Source: Phaeosaccion multiseriatum (lineage: Eukaryota; Ochrophyta, other classes). Taken from it: a stretch of 64,000 bases of DNA. This document shows positions 23,421 to 33,939 of this stretch, one piece after another. Under the pieces are notes generated by a model, which was given only the letters and a program-made list of their open reading frames with translations, was not told the origin of the DNA and did not search any database. Position numbers and translations under genes: made by a program. The stretch is from the NCBI GenBank assembly GCA_965112735.1, contig OZ218964.1, positions 62,001-126,000 of the forward strand, written 5' to 3'. Every line of letters begins with the position of its first letter. The stretch's first letter is position 1.

Positions 23421-26389
23421 ATGGAGGAGGAGGAGGAGCAGCAGCAGCAGCAGCTACCGGGAAAGAGGACCGTCCTCGGAAGTATCTCCTCACAGAACAG
23501 CACCATTGGTGACCGGAAGTCCTGCATCGAAGACGAAGGTATTGTCCTCTCCGTCACCCTCCGGCGCCTGCTTCACTCCAAGTTATGCTCTCGCCCCACC
23601 CAACTCTTTCGCCTCCTGGCACACCTATTTTCAGCTTCATTTTGTGTGCCATTCCTGGCCTGCTCTCACCCCCCCCCCTCCTCTCAAAACGCAGTCCCTT
23701 TCCCTTCACTCTCTCTGCCCTCTCCACGTATGTACTTTGGCCGCCATGCCCTCGTGTGTCTTTCATCGGAATCGCCGCATCCGTCCAGCCGCGCGCAGGT
23801 AAAGAGAGACCTTTATGATGTTGTTACGGCTTGCCGCTCTCGCTTCCCAACCCCCTACCACTCACAGGCTTTCGTCTAGGTGCTGTGCGCCCCGCCCCAA
23901 GTGGCCTGTGAACGATGCTCTCACCTCTTTCCCCACTGACACGCCACTAACACAGCCTGCTGCGCCCTCCCCTCCCCCGCTGTACAGCTTGAGGCACGAC
24001 ATGGTGTCGGGTCCCTCGCGCAAAGGGCCACGAGGAGGGGCTTCCCCACAGTGTGGTGAGCTGGAGGGTAGGGGGAAGAGGCAGGGGGCGAGGGATGCGC
24101 TGCAGTGCGCACAAGGCACAAGGCCACCAACCTGCTGGTCTCGTCCGCTTTCTACATCTTAGGCCTAAATCTTACCCTAACCCTTACCCTTACCCCCTTG
24201 CTCCCTCGCTTGTGCCGCGTAGCCAAATCTTCCCGGAGAGGGGTGGCCGACATGGAAAACCGTCAGGGCGGAGGGGGCGCCCCTTCCCCGAGCGGCTCCT
24301 CGGGCCCGTCCTGGCCGCTTCCCGCTGGAGGCTCCCTCCACTCCCTGCATAGCGGGGGGGACGACGACGGAGAAGAGGAGGCGAACGAGCAGGGGAGGGG
24401 CAGGACCACAAGTAGGCTCAGCCTGGGCATGGGCATGCGGCCGTCCTTTGGCAGCGTCAAGAGAAGTGAGTCGCGCCCTTGTCGTCACTCTGTTCCTGTC
24501 CATCACCCATCCCTGCTGCTCACACTTGGTACACAATGCTGCTCCTGCATCACGAACTGCCCAACCGCTGCCGCTCGTCCCCTTTAGTGGCTGCGCGTTG
24601 GCCGGTGTCCCCTGCCCGCAGAGGCGTGGAGGCGGTGGACGGGCCCGTGAGGAACTCCTCTCGCTCGAGTATCTGCTCTCCCTCGGGGAGCGCCCGCCTC
24701 AGCGTGGGGCCGAGAAGTGCGCCTTTCGCGTCATCAGGAGGGCAAGGAGGGGTGGGAGCGATCGGCTCCGCGACAGCAGAGTTCGACGCAGCCATCCGCG
24801 CTTCCGCTGCTGCCTCCCCTCCTTCCCCCCCTCCCCGTGCCACAGATTCAGCAGGAGGGGGGCTTCGCCAGGGAGGAAGCAGCGACAGCCTGGAGGGATT
24901 GAGCTTGACTGCCTCGTCGTCTGAGGCGGATGAAGAGGCCGACCTCGCCGATGAAGAGGACGGCTCTGGGCCCGTTGACACCGTGCCTCTCCGGAGAGAG
25001 GCCTTCGCGAACAGCCGCAGCAAGGGGGCGGAGGGCGAGCTTGGAGGGGGAGGGGGAGAGGGCGGAGAGGGCGGCGCGCTGGTCCTGAGCGACTTGTTCT
25101 CTGCGAGTGGGGTCAACAGTAACAGTGGGGGCAACGAGGGGGCGGAGAGGCCCAGCACGGAGAGCGGGGGGAGCTCGAGTCTGGCGAGCACCGCGCACAC
25201 AGACGCAGAGGGGGCGGTGGAGGTGGAGGCTGAGACGGGAGAAGGACTGCCAAGGGGGGCTGACCCTCACCCTCACCCTCCTCTGCCGCTGCGGAACCCT
25301 CACCCCCCTCTTCCGCCCCCTCCTGTCCCTCAGCGGCAGAGGAGGGCAGCATCCACCGCAGCGCGCTTCCCTCCGAGCCCTCTTGCCCCCCCCAGCCCTC
25401 TCGGCCCGCTCAAACCTCGCACCCCTCGCAGCCCCGGGACAGGCAAGCGGCAGACGTACGGAGGGGGCGACGGAGGCGGCACGACGGACATCGACAGAGA
25501 CATCTTGGCCGACCTCAACCTCTACCGCCTCAACAAACAGGCCAGGGAGGCCCGGGAGGGGGCGGAGGAGGGCTTCGAGTTCGCCCTCGTGCTCAAGAAG
25601 GACAGCGAGTACAGAGAGGCGGTGGACCAACTGCTCAAGGCCATCGAGGTGCGCTGTGCTTAGCGGCAGAGAGGCAGAGAGAGAGTCTGTAGTGTAGTGT
25701 ATTAGCATAGTGTAGTGTAGTGTGCTCTAGTTCCAGTGCTTCTGATGCTGCTGCTGCTCTCTCTCTCTCTCCCTCTCTGTTTGCTTTAGGTGCGCGAGTA
25801 CGGGGCGGAGGTGGTGCAGGGGCTTGAGCAGGGGCAGCGGGAAGACATTCTCAAGCTCAGGGACAGCTTCGGGGGGGGGGACGCGCCAGGCAGGCCTCTC
25901 GCCCTGCCGCACGTGCCTAACATGTTCGACAGCGGCTGTCCCGGGGGAGCCGGGCCGGGGGCGGCCGTGGGAGGAGGCAGGGGAAGAGGTAGGCGCAGCA
26001 GCAGCACCGGCAGCAGCAGAAGCGGAAAGGCACGGATCCCTCGCTCCCCGGGGGGGCGGCCCGTGCTGCAGAGGCGCATGAGCATCATTGAGGACTTGGC
26101 GGAGGGGCAAAACACGCGCATCTCCGATAGGCGCAGGCTAGAGCTACAGCACCGCAACGCACAGCGCTTCGAGCGCTTCAAAGAGCGGCTCAAGGAGGGC
26201 GTCAAGGTGCTGCTACACAGGGCACACCACACCAGCAAGGAGTGCTTCTTGCAGAGCAGGAACGACTGCAGAGAGAGCGTGCAGTGGGCCCCGCTGGACG
26301 CGAGGGACGCCAGGAAGGGCGTTAACATCATGAAGGGCTTCCTCAACATCTTCAAAAAGGTGGGTGCCTTAGAGAGACGTAACTCTCCT

Positions 26390-26424
<35 letters not shown>

Positions 26425-29400
26425 CTCTGCTGCTTCTGACTGTCCTCTGCAACCCCCCCCCCCCTCTGCCCGTCCGCTGCCATCCCTCCCTGCAGGACTC
26501 GGGTGTGCTGCCCACCGGGGACATCATGGAGGTGCTGCACGCCGTGGAGGCGGACCCCTCCCACCCCGGCTTCTACGGCACGCGCAACCTGCGCCTTTCA
26601 TTGGACTACTACGACGCCGCCAGGACGCTGAGCGTGCTCGTGAGGGGCAGGGGCGGTTACGTGGACCTCACGCTCGACCTCGAGTGCTCCAGCGATATCG
26701 ACTATGCCACGCTCTTCCAGGTGTGTGACAGGGGCGGCTTTGAGGAGAGAGGGGGCTTGCTGTCCACGCTCTGTCCTCCCGCTTCTCATGCTGTTTCGTC
26801 GCTCCCACGGTCGTGGTGCCCCCCTCAGGAGGAGGAGGAGGATGATGATGGTGATGATGATGATGATGATGATTATTATTATTATTATTATAATCATTGC
26901 CGGTCCTTGCCTGTCTCCCTCGCTTCTCTTCAGGGCTTTCTCTTGCTCAAGATGAGGCGGGTACAGGCAGAGGAGGAGCAACAGCGACAACAAGAGGAAG
27001 AGGAAGAGCGCCTCCTCGCCGCGCAGGCCGAGCCCACGCCCCGTGTGACCCCCCCCCTCGACGGCAGCTTGGGCTTGGGTCTGTCTGCTTCAGGAACAAG
27101 TGCCCCCAGTGGGGGGGGAGGAGCGCGCTCCAGGCGGGGGGGGGAAGAGACTGCAGCCCCGGCAGACAGGCTGCGGCCTCGCTCTGTGAAGAGGGTCAAG
27201 AGGACGGACGCAACCCCCGCGAAGGTCAAAAGGACGGAAGCAACCCCCGCGAAGGCTGCAGCCAAGACCACAGCCAAGGCCTCTGCTGATGCCGCGGCCG
27301 GCGCAGGCCCTTCATCCTTGAAGAAGAGACTGGCGGAAAGTCTGGCAAGGCCCAAGAGCATGCTGCGTCGAGAGTCCCTCGGCAGCGAATACGACGCCGT
27401 CGCGGTAAGTAAGGAGGAACGGGACCGTGGGACGGGAGGGGGTGTTGAGGGATAGAGTGGGATGTGAAAGAGAAGGAGTGCGGGTGCATCGGCAACAACG
27501 CCCAACAGCACGGCTCTGTGCGCTGCTCACTGTCCGCTATCCACTGTCGAACTTGCTTGCTTGCTTGCTGCGTGGCAATGGCGCTGCTGCAGATGCTGAG
27601 CCCTCCGCGTGGCAATAGAAGCCCCTGTGCGGGAAGCCCTCGCTTGGGCGGAGAGAGGCACCGTATGCCTAAGACCTTCGGTGTGGTGCGTCCGGATAGC
27701 CCGAGCAAAGTCGTGTCTGACGTACTGAAGAGAGCCTCGACGGCGGCGGCCAACGCGAGCGGGGGATGGGGCTGCGGCCTCGAGGAGATGGAGGAGGGCA
27801 TGCGGAGAGCGGCGCCGGGGGGGGGGAAGGAGGGAAGGGGGGAGCTCTCTCGGGCGCGAGAGGCGCGTGAGACGAAGCGACTGCGTGACATGCTGGACGC
27901 GTATGGGGAGGGGGAGGACGACGAGGACGAGGAGGACGGCATCGAGGGAAGCGACAGCCTGGACGCCTTCGGAGCTCAGTGCCAAGTCGAGAGCACACGG
28001 CAGGCTGCGGCGGCCAAGAAGCTCCTCCGAGAGACCCTCGGCGGCGACGAAGGAGAAGAGACGGAGACAGAGGACGAAGAGGAAGAGACGGAAGACGAAG
28101 AGGACAGCAGCGATGATGATGATGGCGAAGACGACTGTGAAGGGGCGCGGTCCATGCTCCGGAGCGGGCTGGAGGGCCTGCACAAGCTCGGCAAGCTCGG
28201 CAAGGACAAAGCCAAGGAGAAGGCGGGACACGTGCGCTTAAGGATGGGACGTATGCCAAACTCGGGCTCCATGTAAGTCACAGTGACGACAGCCCCCCCT
28301 GATCGCGTCCGCCCGCAGCCCGGTAATCGCTCTCTCTCTCTCTCTCTCTCTCTTTGCACCGCACCGCAGGAGGCCCAAGAGTGGCACCGCGACCGCCGTG
28401 ATGGAAAGGGGCGTGGGCCCCCCTCCGCTGTACTTCCTGGGCTGGAACAGTGCCGGAACCAAGATCTGGAGCCGCCTACGCATGGCCTCTCTGCAGGTTG
28501 AGAAGCTCCACAGCCTGCATAGAGACGAGGTCATGCTCAAGATACGCCTCACCAAGGAGAGGCAGGAGCAAGTGGCGGAGGAGATCGGAGTGAAGCTGCG
28601 CAAGAGAGACGGCACCATGGGCAAGTACAAGGCCTCGAGAGAGAGGGCTTTCACGGGGGTGGGGCCGGGCCGCCAATCGGTGTTCCGCACCAGCGAGAGT
28701 CAGGCCTTCATTGACTACGCCGTGCGCAGGTGAGCTCTTGGGCTCGTCATCGATGAAGTGATGACAGGGAGGCTGTTCGGTTCAAACAGCAGCTCCGTTA
28801 GTTGTTTGCTCTCACCCCTCGTGCGGCGCACCGCCCCGTTCCTTCTCCCTGCCTGCCTGACTGCCTACCTGCTGCCTGCTGCCTCCTCTCCCCTCCCCTC
28901 CCACCCACGGAGCAGTAAGGTGCAGGCCGGAGGGGCCATGCTGGACGAGGGAGACGAGCTTGGCAAAGCTGTGGCCAAGCGCCTCCCTCTGCACAACAGG
29001 CAGAAGCTCGACGAGCTGTACCGCGAGTGGGTGACGTATTGGCGGCCCAGTCATCCCCGCCCACGGCCCAGCTTCAAGTCCGCCCTGCCGCGCTTCGTCA
29101 ACGACGTACGCGAGATGCTGGACAATTCGGGTGCCATCCTACGCGGGGCAGGCGAGCAGCCCCTGGAGGAGGTGGCAGACTACTTCGGAGAGGCCATCGC
29201 CTTTTACTTCGCGTGGATGCAGTTCTACACGCGCTGGCTCGTGGTGCCGTCCTTCTTCGGGGTCATCCTCTTCGCTTGCCAGGTGCGTGGGTGAAATGGA
29301 TCGTGTCTTTCCTCCTCCTCCTCCCCTCACTCACGTGTGTGTGTGTGTGTGTTTACCGCAGGTGCGTGCCCGCAACCTGGACCACCCCCTGGGCCCTCTG

Positions 29401-30778
29401 TACAGCGCCCTCATGCTGCTGTGGTCCACGGCCTTCCTGGTGAAGTGGCGGCAGCAGTGCTCTCGCATGGCCTATCGAAGGGGCGTGCTTGACTTTGAGG
29501 TACGTGCGTGGTGTGTATTGGAGGGATAGGGTATGCACAAAGGAGACAGTCGGCAGGCGAGTCTCCCTGTCTCACATATGCCCTCCCTCTGTGCCCCTTG
29601 TCCGACGGCGGCAGGTGGAGGAGCGGCAACGACCCCAGTTCAGGGGAGCGCAGCAGGCGGCGGCAAGGCAAAAGGCCAAGAGGCAGAGGGCGGCCGCGGC
29701 GGGCAAGGGCGCGAAGGGGGCGGCAGCAGCAGCCGACCAGCAGCAGCAGGCGTCCCAAGGGGGCGGGCTTAAGGGGCGGTTGGGAAGGCTGCTCGGCAAG
29801 GCAGCGGCGGCAGCGCCATCAAGCACTCCCAAGGACGAGGGGAAGCTCGAGCAGGGGGAGGCTTCCCACCCCACGGCCGGGGCACGAGTGCGAGTGCCCG
29901 CACCGGCAGCGACGGTAGCGACGGGAGGCACACCCTCCTCACCCCTCGCTGCGAGGGCGGCGGAGTTCGAGGGCAAGGAGGACTTTCTGCTGTACCCGGA
30001 CTGGAAGCGCTGGCTGACGTACTGCTTCACTGTGCCCGCCTCGTTCAGCTTCACCGCCTGCGTCTTGTGGGGCATGGTCAAGAGTGAGTCGTCGGAGGGA
30101 GGGAGGGAGAAGGCTAAAAAACCCTTCATGTGAATGCCGATAGACGCTGACGCTTTCCCGCCCCGTGGCTGCCTGTGTTCCTCCGCTCTCCCCTCTCTAC
30201 TCTCTACTCCCTTGTTCTCTGCTGCCGATAGTCTTCCAGATAAGAGATGTGGAGCCTCCCACAAGCCTTCAGGACATGCAGAGCCTGGGCTTTTGGGGCC
30301 ACCTGCTGCTCTTCCCCTGTCTGTACGGCATCGCAATCCCCATGCTGTACCAGGCGAGTCCATGGGCGAGTCAAAAGTCTGAGCTCTGGTCAGCTCTGGG
30401 GGTGGGAAGAGGGGTGGCGCACGCACACACAGAGTAAAGCCTCACTTCCCTCCCCTCTCAGACAGTAAAGCCTCACTTCCCTCCCCTCTCTCTCTTTCGC
30501 CCCTCCCCCAGGCCTGCAAGGTGATCGGAGAGAAGCTCTGCAACATGGAGAATCACGAGTTTGAGTCTCAGTACCGCAACAGCCTCATCGTTAAGGTGTT
30601 CTCCTTCCGCTTCGTCACCGTGTTCGCGTCCCTGTACTACTTCGCCTTCTGGAGCGATCAGGGCAGCTCCAACTGGAGGATGCTGCGCCTGGCCGCCTCA
30701 CTGCTGACCTTCATGACGGTGGGGCAGTGGTGGTACATGACGTGGATGACGTACATCCCCTACAAGGTTAGCGCGCAC

Positions 30779-30829
<51 letters not shown>

Positions 30830-31466
30830 CGTCTGTTCATTACTTAGTCCCTGCGCAGCTCCTGTGCCGCCCACTCCACTCACTTCGCTGAATGCGCCTC
30901 TCATGTGTGGCAGCTCCAATCTCGCAAGATCACGAAGCTGCGAGAGGCCGTGGCGCAGGAGCACGAGAAGATCGAGCAGCTCATGGAGGGAGGGGGCGGC
31001 GCAGACGGCACAGACGCGGCGGACGAGGCCACAGTGCTCAAAAGAGAGTTCCGCAGAACGCTCCTCAAACAGGCCCGTAGCTCGCTGTGGGAGGAGGCCG
31101 AGCTCAAGGTAAGCACATCAGTATCAACGCGTCCTGCAAGCGCAACTTGGCTCACTTGGCTGCCCCTCCGCCCCCCCCCTGCAGGAGTACGACCTGTTCG
31201 ACGACTACACCATGTCTCTGATCCAATTCGGATACGTGACGCTCTTCTCCATGGCCTTTCCGCTCGCGCCGCTCATCGCCCTCGTCAACAACCTCGTGCA
31301 GGTACACATCACAGGATGGCGACAGGGTGGGAGTGAATCACCAATAGTCTCGGAGCGTGCCCGACCACCATTCCTGTTCCCTCCCCGCCCACTTTCCGCC
31401 CCCCCACCCAGGCTCTCCGCTGTTCCCCCTTCTCCCCTCTCCTAACCCCTCCTCCTTGCGCCGCTC

Positions 31467-31504
<38 letters not shown>

Positions 31505-32884
31505 CTTTCTTTCTCCCTCTCTCCTGTCACTCCTGTCAGATCCGAGTTGACGCGTACAAGCTGTGTCGCACGCGTCGGCGGCCCGTGGCGGTGAAGACGT
31601 CGGGCATCGGCGTGTGGGACAACGTGCTCGAGGTCATGACCTTCGTGGCTGTCATCACCTCGTGCGGCATCGTGGGGAGGACGAGTCAGCAGCTGTGGTC
31701 GTGGCTGCCAGCCCTGGACGACACCTGGAAGGTTGGTTAGGAATGGGAGACGGGAGGGAGGCTTGGCTGGGGCCCTCCGTGGTACCTACCTCCTGCCTGT
31801 CTCGGAGCTGCTGGACTGAGGGCGCCTCCCTGCCTGTCTGGCCGCTGCTGAGCGCCGCTTGGGCTGCACTCCACGAACACGATGGCACTGGCCGATGGCA
31901 GTGGCCGCCTCCCCCCTTCCCCCCCTCCCTCCCTCCCTCCCTCCCTTCCCGTTCATCCTCTGCCCTCTCTATCCTCTCACCCCCCCTCCCTCCCCCCCTG
32001 GACACGTCTGTTGCAGTTTTTCGTGATGGTGATCATCGAGCACGCTATTCTGTTCCTCAAGTACTGGCTCGAGTCCACCGTGCCCAGGGTGCCCCAGAGC
32101 GTGAGTGCATGCCTGTATGCCTGCATGGGGCTCATGAACAAGTGCAAGCGCAAATTACTCCACCAACGTGTTTGTGTTGCTCACCAAGTGCCGCCCCTGT
32201 CTGTTGCCTATATTGCCTATTGTTGACCGCATGACATTCGAGCAGGTGGTGAGGCGCCAAATGCGCGCACGCAAGGAGAGGGAGGCCGAGGCGAAGGGGA
32301 GGAGAAAGTTTTTCGGCGCTGCAGGGGGGGGCGGCAGGAGCAGCCTGGAGGGCAAGAGGAGCAGCGTCAGCGGAGGGGGAGGGCCGGGTATGACGGGGGG
32401 ACGGCGAGGCATGAGGGCCATGGGGCGCAGCCACTCCATGCAGAAGGGCCTCAGCACGCCGCCCAAGGACAAGACGCCAGGACCTGCTGATGCGCTCGAG
32501 CAAGAGGTGGAGCAAGAGGCGGCGGCAGCGGGAGGAGGAGCCGTCCCGTCTATCCCGTCTACGTCTTTGTTCGCCCCCGCTCCCTCTGCAGACGGGCTAC
32601 GCAGAAGGCGCTGCAGCAGCCACAGCCACAGCCACCAGGGCAGCGGTGATGGCGTCGTCGGCGCTGGTGATGGGGGGGGCAGCGAGGATGGAGATGCTGC
32701 TGCTCCCTTGTGGGGGGGGACCAGTCAAAGCATCATAGAAGCGGACTTCGCCGCGGATGACGAAGACAGCGAAGACAGCAGCGGCAGCGGCAGCGAGGTG
32801 GAGGGCAGCGGCAGCGAGGGGGAGGGCAGCAGCGGGCAGCGGCGGCTCGACCCCATCGAGGAAAGCAGCTCAGACTCGGACTGA
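23421..32884 (+). CDS. Anoctamin / TMEM16-family membrane protein with long N-terminal extension
   Basis: Predicted Ca2+-regulated phospholipid scramblase or anion channel, about 2,101 residues. Exons: 23421-23538, 24223-24465, 24588-25648, 25790-26359, 26496-26720, 26934-27404, 27593-28272, 28370-28729, 28916-29282, 29362-29499, 29615-30083, 30232-30353, 30512-30766, 30914-31108, 31185-31301, 31540-31731, 32017-32100, 32246-32884; total 6,306 nt, in frame. The core starts near residue 1,300: YFGEAIAFYFAWMQFYTRW, then PLYSALMLLWSTAFLVKW, SLIVKVFSFRFVTVFASLYY, SLIQFGYVTLFSMAFPLAP, NNLVQIRVDAYKLCRTRRRP and IGVWDNVLE, in anoctamin order with nine to ten hydrophobic helices. The first ~1,290 residues are Ser/Gly/Glu-rich with acidic runs and coiled-coil stretches, far longer than the few hundred usual. 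The C-terminus is a Ser/Glu-rich acidic tail. The start codon and first two exons are tentative. One intron (30354-30511) uses GC-AG. Family identity is firm; ANO10-like grouping is a guess. Confidence 0.9.
26836..26893. repeat. GAGGA/GATGAT/TTA repeat cluster in an anoctamin intron
   Basis: Consecutive GGA, GAT and ATT triplet runs lie in the short intron upstream of the exon beginning at 26934. Confidence 0.85.
30779..30830. repeat. (CTGT)n microsatellite in an anoctamin intron
   Basis: About 12 CTGT tetramers lie in the intron between exons ending 30766 and starting 30914. The same motif recurs at 41933-41988. Confidence 0.9.
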
Positions 32885-32913
32885 GTCCTCGAGAGCAGGT
32901 CACACTCGGACTA

Positions 32914-32919
32914 AATAAA
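32914..32919 (+). promoter_or_regulatory. Poly(A) signal of the anoctamin gene
   Basis: A perfect AATAAA 30 bp after the stop codon, followed by AT-rich sequence. Confidence 0.7.
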
Positions 32920-33037
32920 CTCTACATACATGTACATTTAATCCTGCAACCAGCACCAGCGATGAAGCACTATTGGAAGAGGGGGGAAGGAATGAATTTA
33001 TTGACTTATTTCTCTTCTCCCCCATCTTCCCTCAGAT

Positions 33038-33113
33038 GGCACTTAAGGGTGTAATATATCAATAATCTTCCCTCTGGCACTTAAGGGTGTAATATATCAA
33101 CCATCTTCCCTCT
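33038..33113. repeat. 38-bp tandem duplication upstream of the small gene
   Basis: Two adjacent copies (33038-33075, 33076-33113) share GGCACTTAAGGGTGTAATAT and end in ATCTTCCCTCT. A degenerate partial copy of the end lies at about 33023. They sit 64-139 bp before the ATG of the next + strand gene, so they may be promoter elements. Confidence 0.9.
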
Positions 33114-33176
33114 TTTAACCCATCACACCTTCCGCGACGTGTGAGACAGTTGCGGCAGTGGCACAGTAGCGGTGAG

Positions 33177-33866
33177 ATGTCGAAGGCAGGGTCCTTTGTG
33201 GTGGGGGTGGCAGCGAGCTGGGGGGCCTACTATTACACGTCAACGACAGCTCACGAAGGCAGGAACAAGTGCATCAAGGTTATGGGGGGGGAGGCTTTTT
33301 CACCAGCGCACAAGTACTTTAAGGAGGAGGTATGTATGTGGCACAGAGAAGAGGAGCGCTCTCTGGCGTAGAAAGAAAGGACGCTTCGAGAGAGGGCGGA
33401 GAAGGGAACCATGGAACTAACTGTCTAGCGCTCTGGACTTTTGTCGTGCACCCCCATCCCCCCATGTCCTGTGCTGGTACCGACCGTGGCGGCGAGATAG
33501 GTGGACTGTGCCAGAGCGGGGCTGAAGAACTTCATTCCGTCCTCGTTCTCCTCCTCGTTCACCCCGGCGGTGTCCTCCAAGGCTCCAGGAGGGCAGGCAC
33601 CACAGAAGCTCCAGACGGGCTCACAACACGTCGGTGACGCAGGCCGTGACCTAAGGGGGGCCTCCGGGAGCGGCGGGGGGGCCAGCGCGTCTGGCACTGA
33701 CGACGACGACGCGCAGCATTGGTTCATGGCCACCACCACCGACAAGTGGAACTCTGCCGTCTTGAAGCTGCGTGACGGCCTCGCCAAGCCCGCCCCGCTC
33801 GTGGACAGCGTGGTGCGCAAGGCAGAGGATGTCTGGGTGCGGTTCGGTGGGCGCCCTTTTAATTAA
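33177..33866 (+). CDS. Small putative membrane-anchored protein, unknown function
   Basis: Two exons, 33177-33329 and 33501-33866 (TAA), in phase 0, giving 172 residues. Donor GAG|gtatgt and acceptor gatag|GTG are clean. Residues 6-22 (SFVVGVAASWGAYYYTS) form a short hydrophobic, small-residue-rich segment near the N-terminus that could be a membrane anchor. The middle is Gly/Ser/Ala-rich with an Asp4 run, and the C-terminal third is amphipathic (TDKWNSAVLKLRDGLAK, VDSVVRKAEDVWVRFGG). The size and N-terminal anchor recall small mitochondrial inner-membrane (MICOS-type) subunits, but I recognise no diagnostic motif and make no functional claim. It ends 73 bp from the convergent scramblase stop. 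Confidence 0.6.
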
Positions 33867-33939
33867 AATAGACTATAGTGAAAGCGGGGGATGCCCCAAA
33901 AGGCTGCGATGGCAGTGCCCAAGAGCCTCGCGAGGAGCT

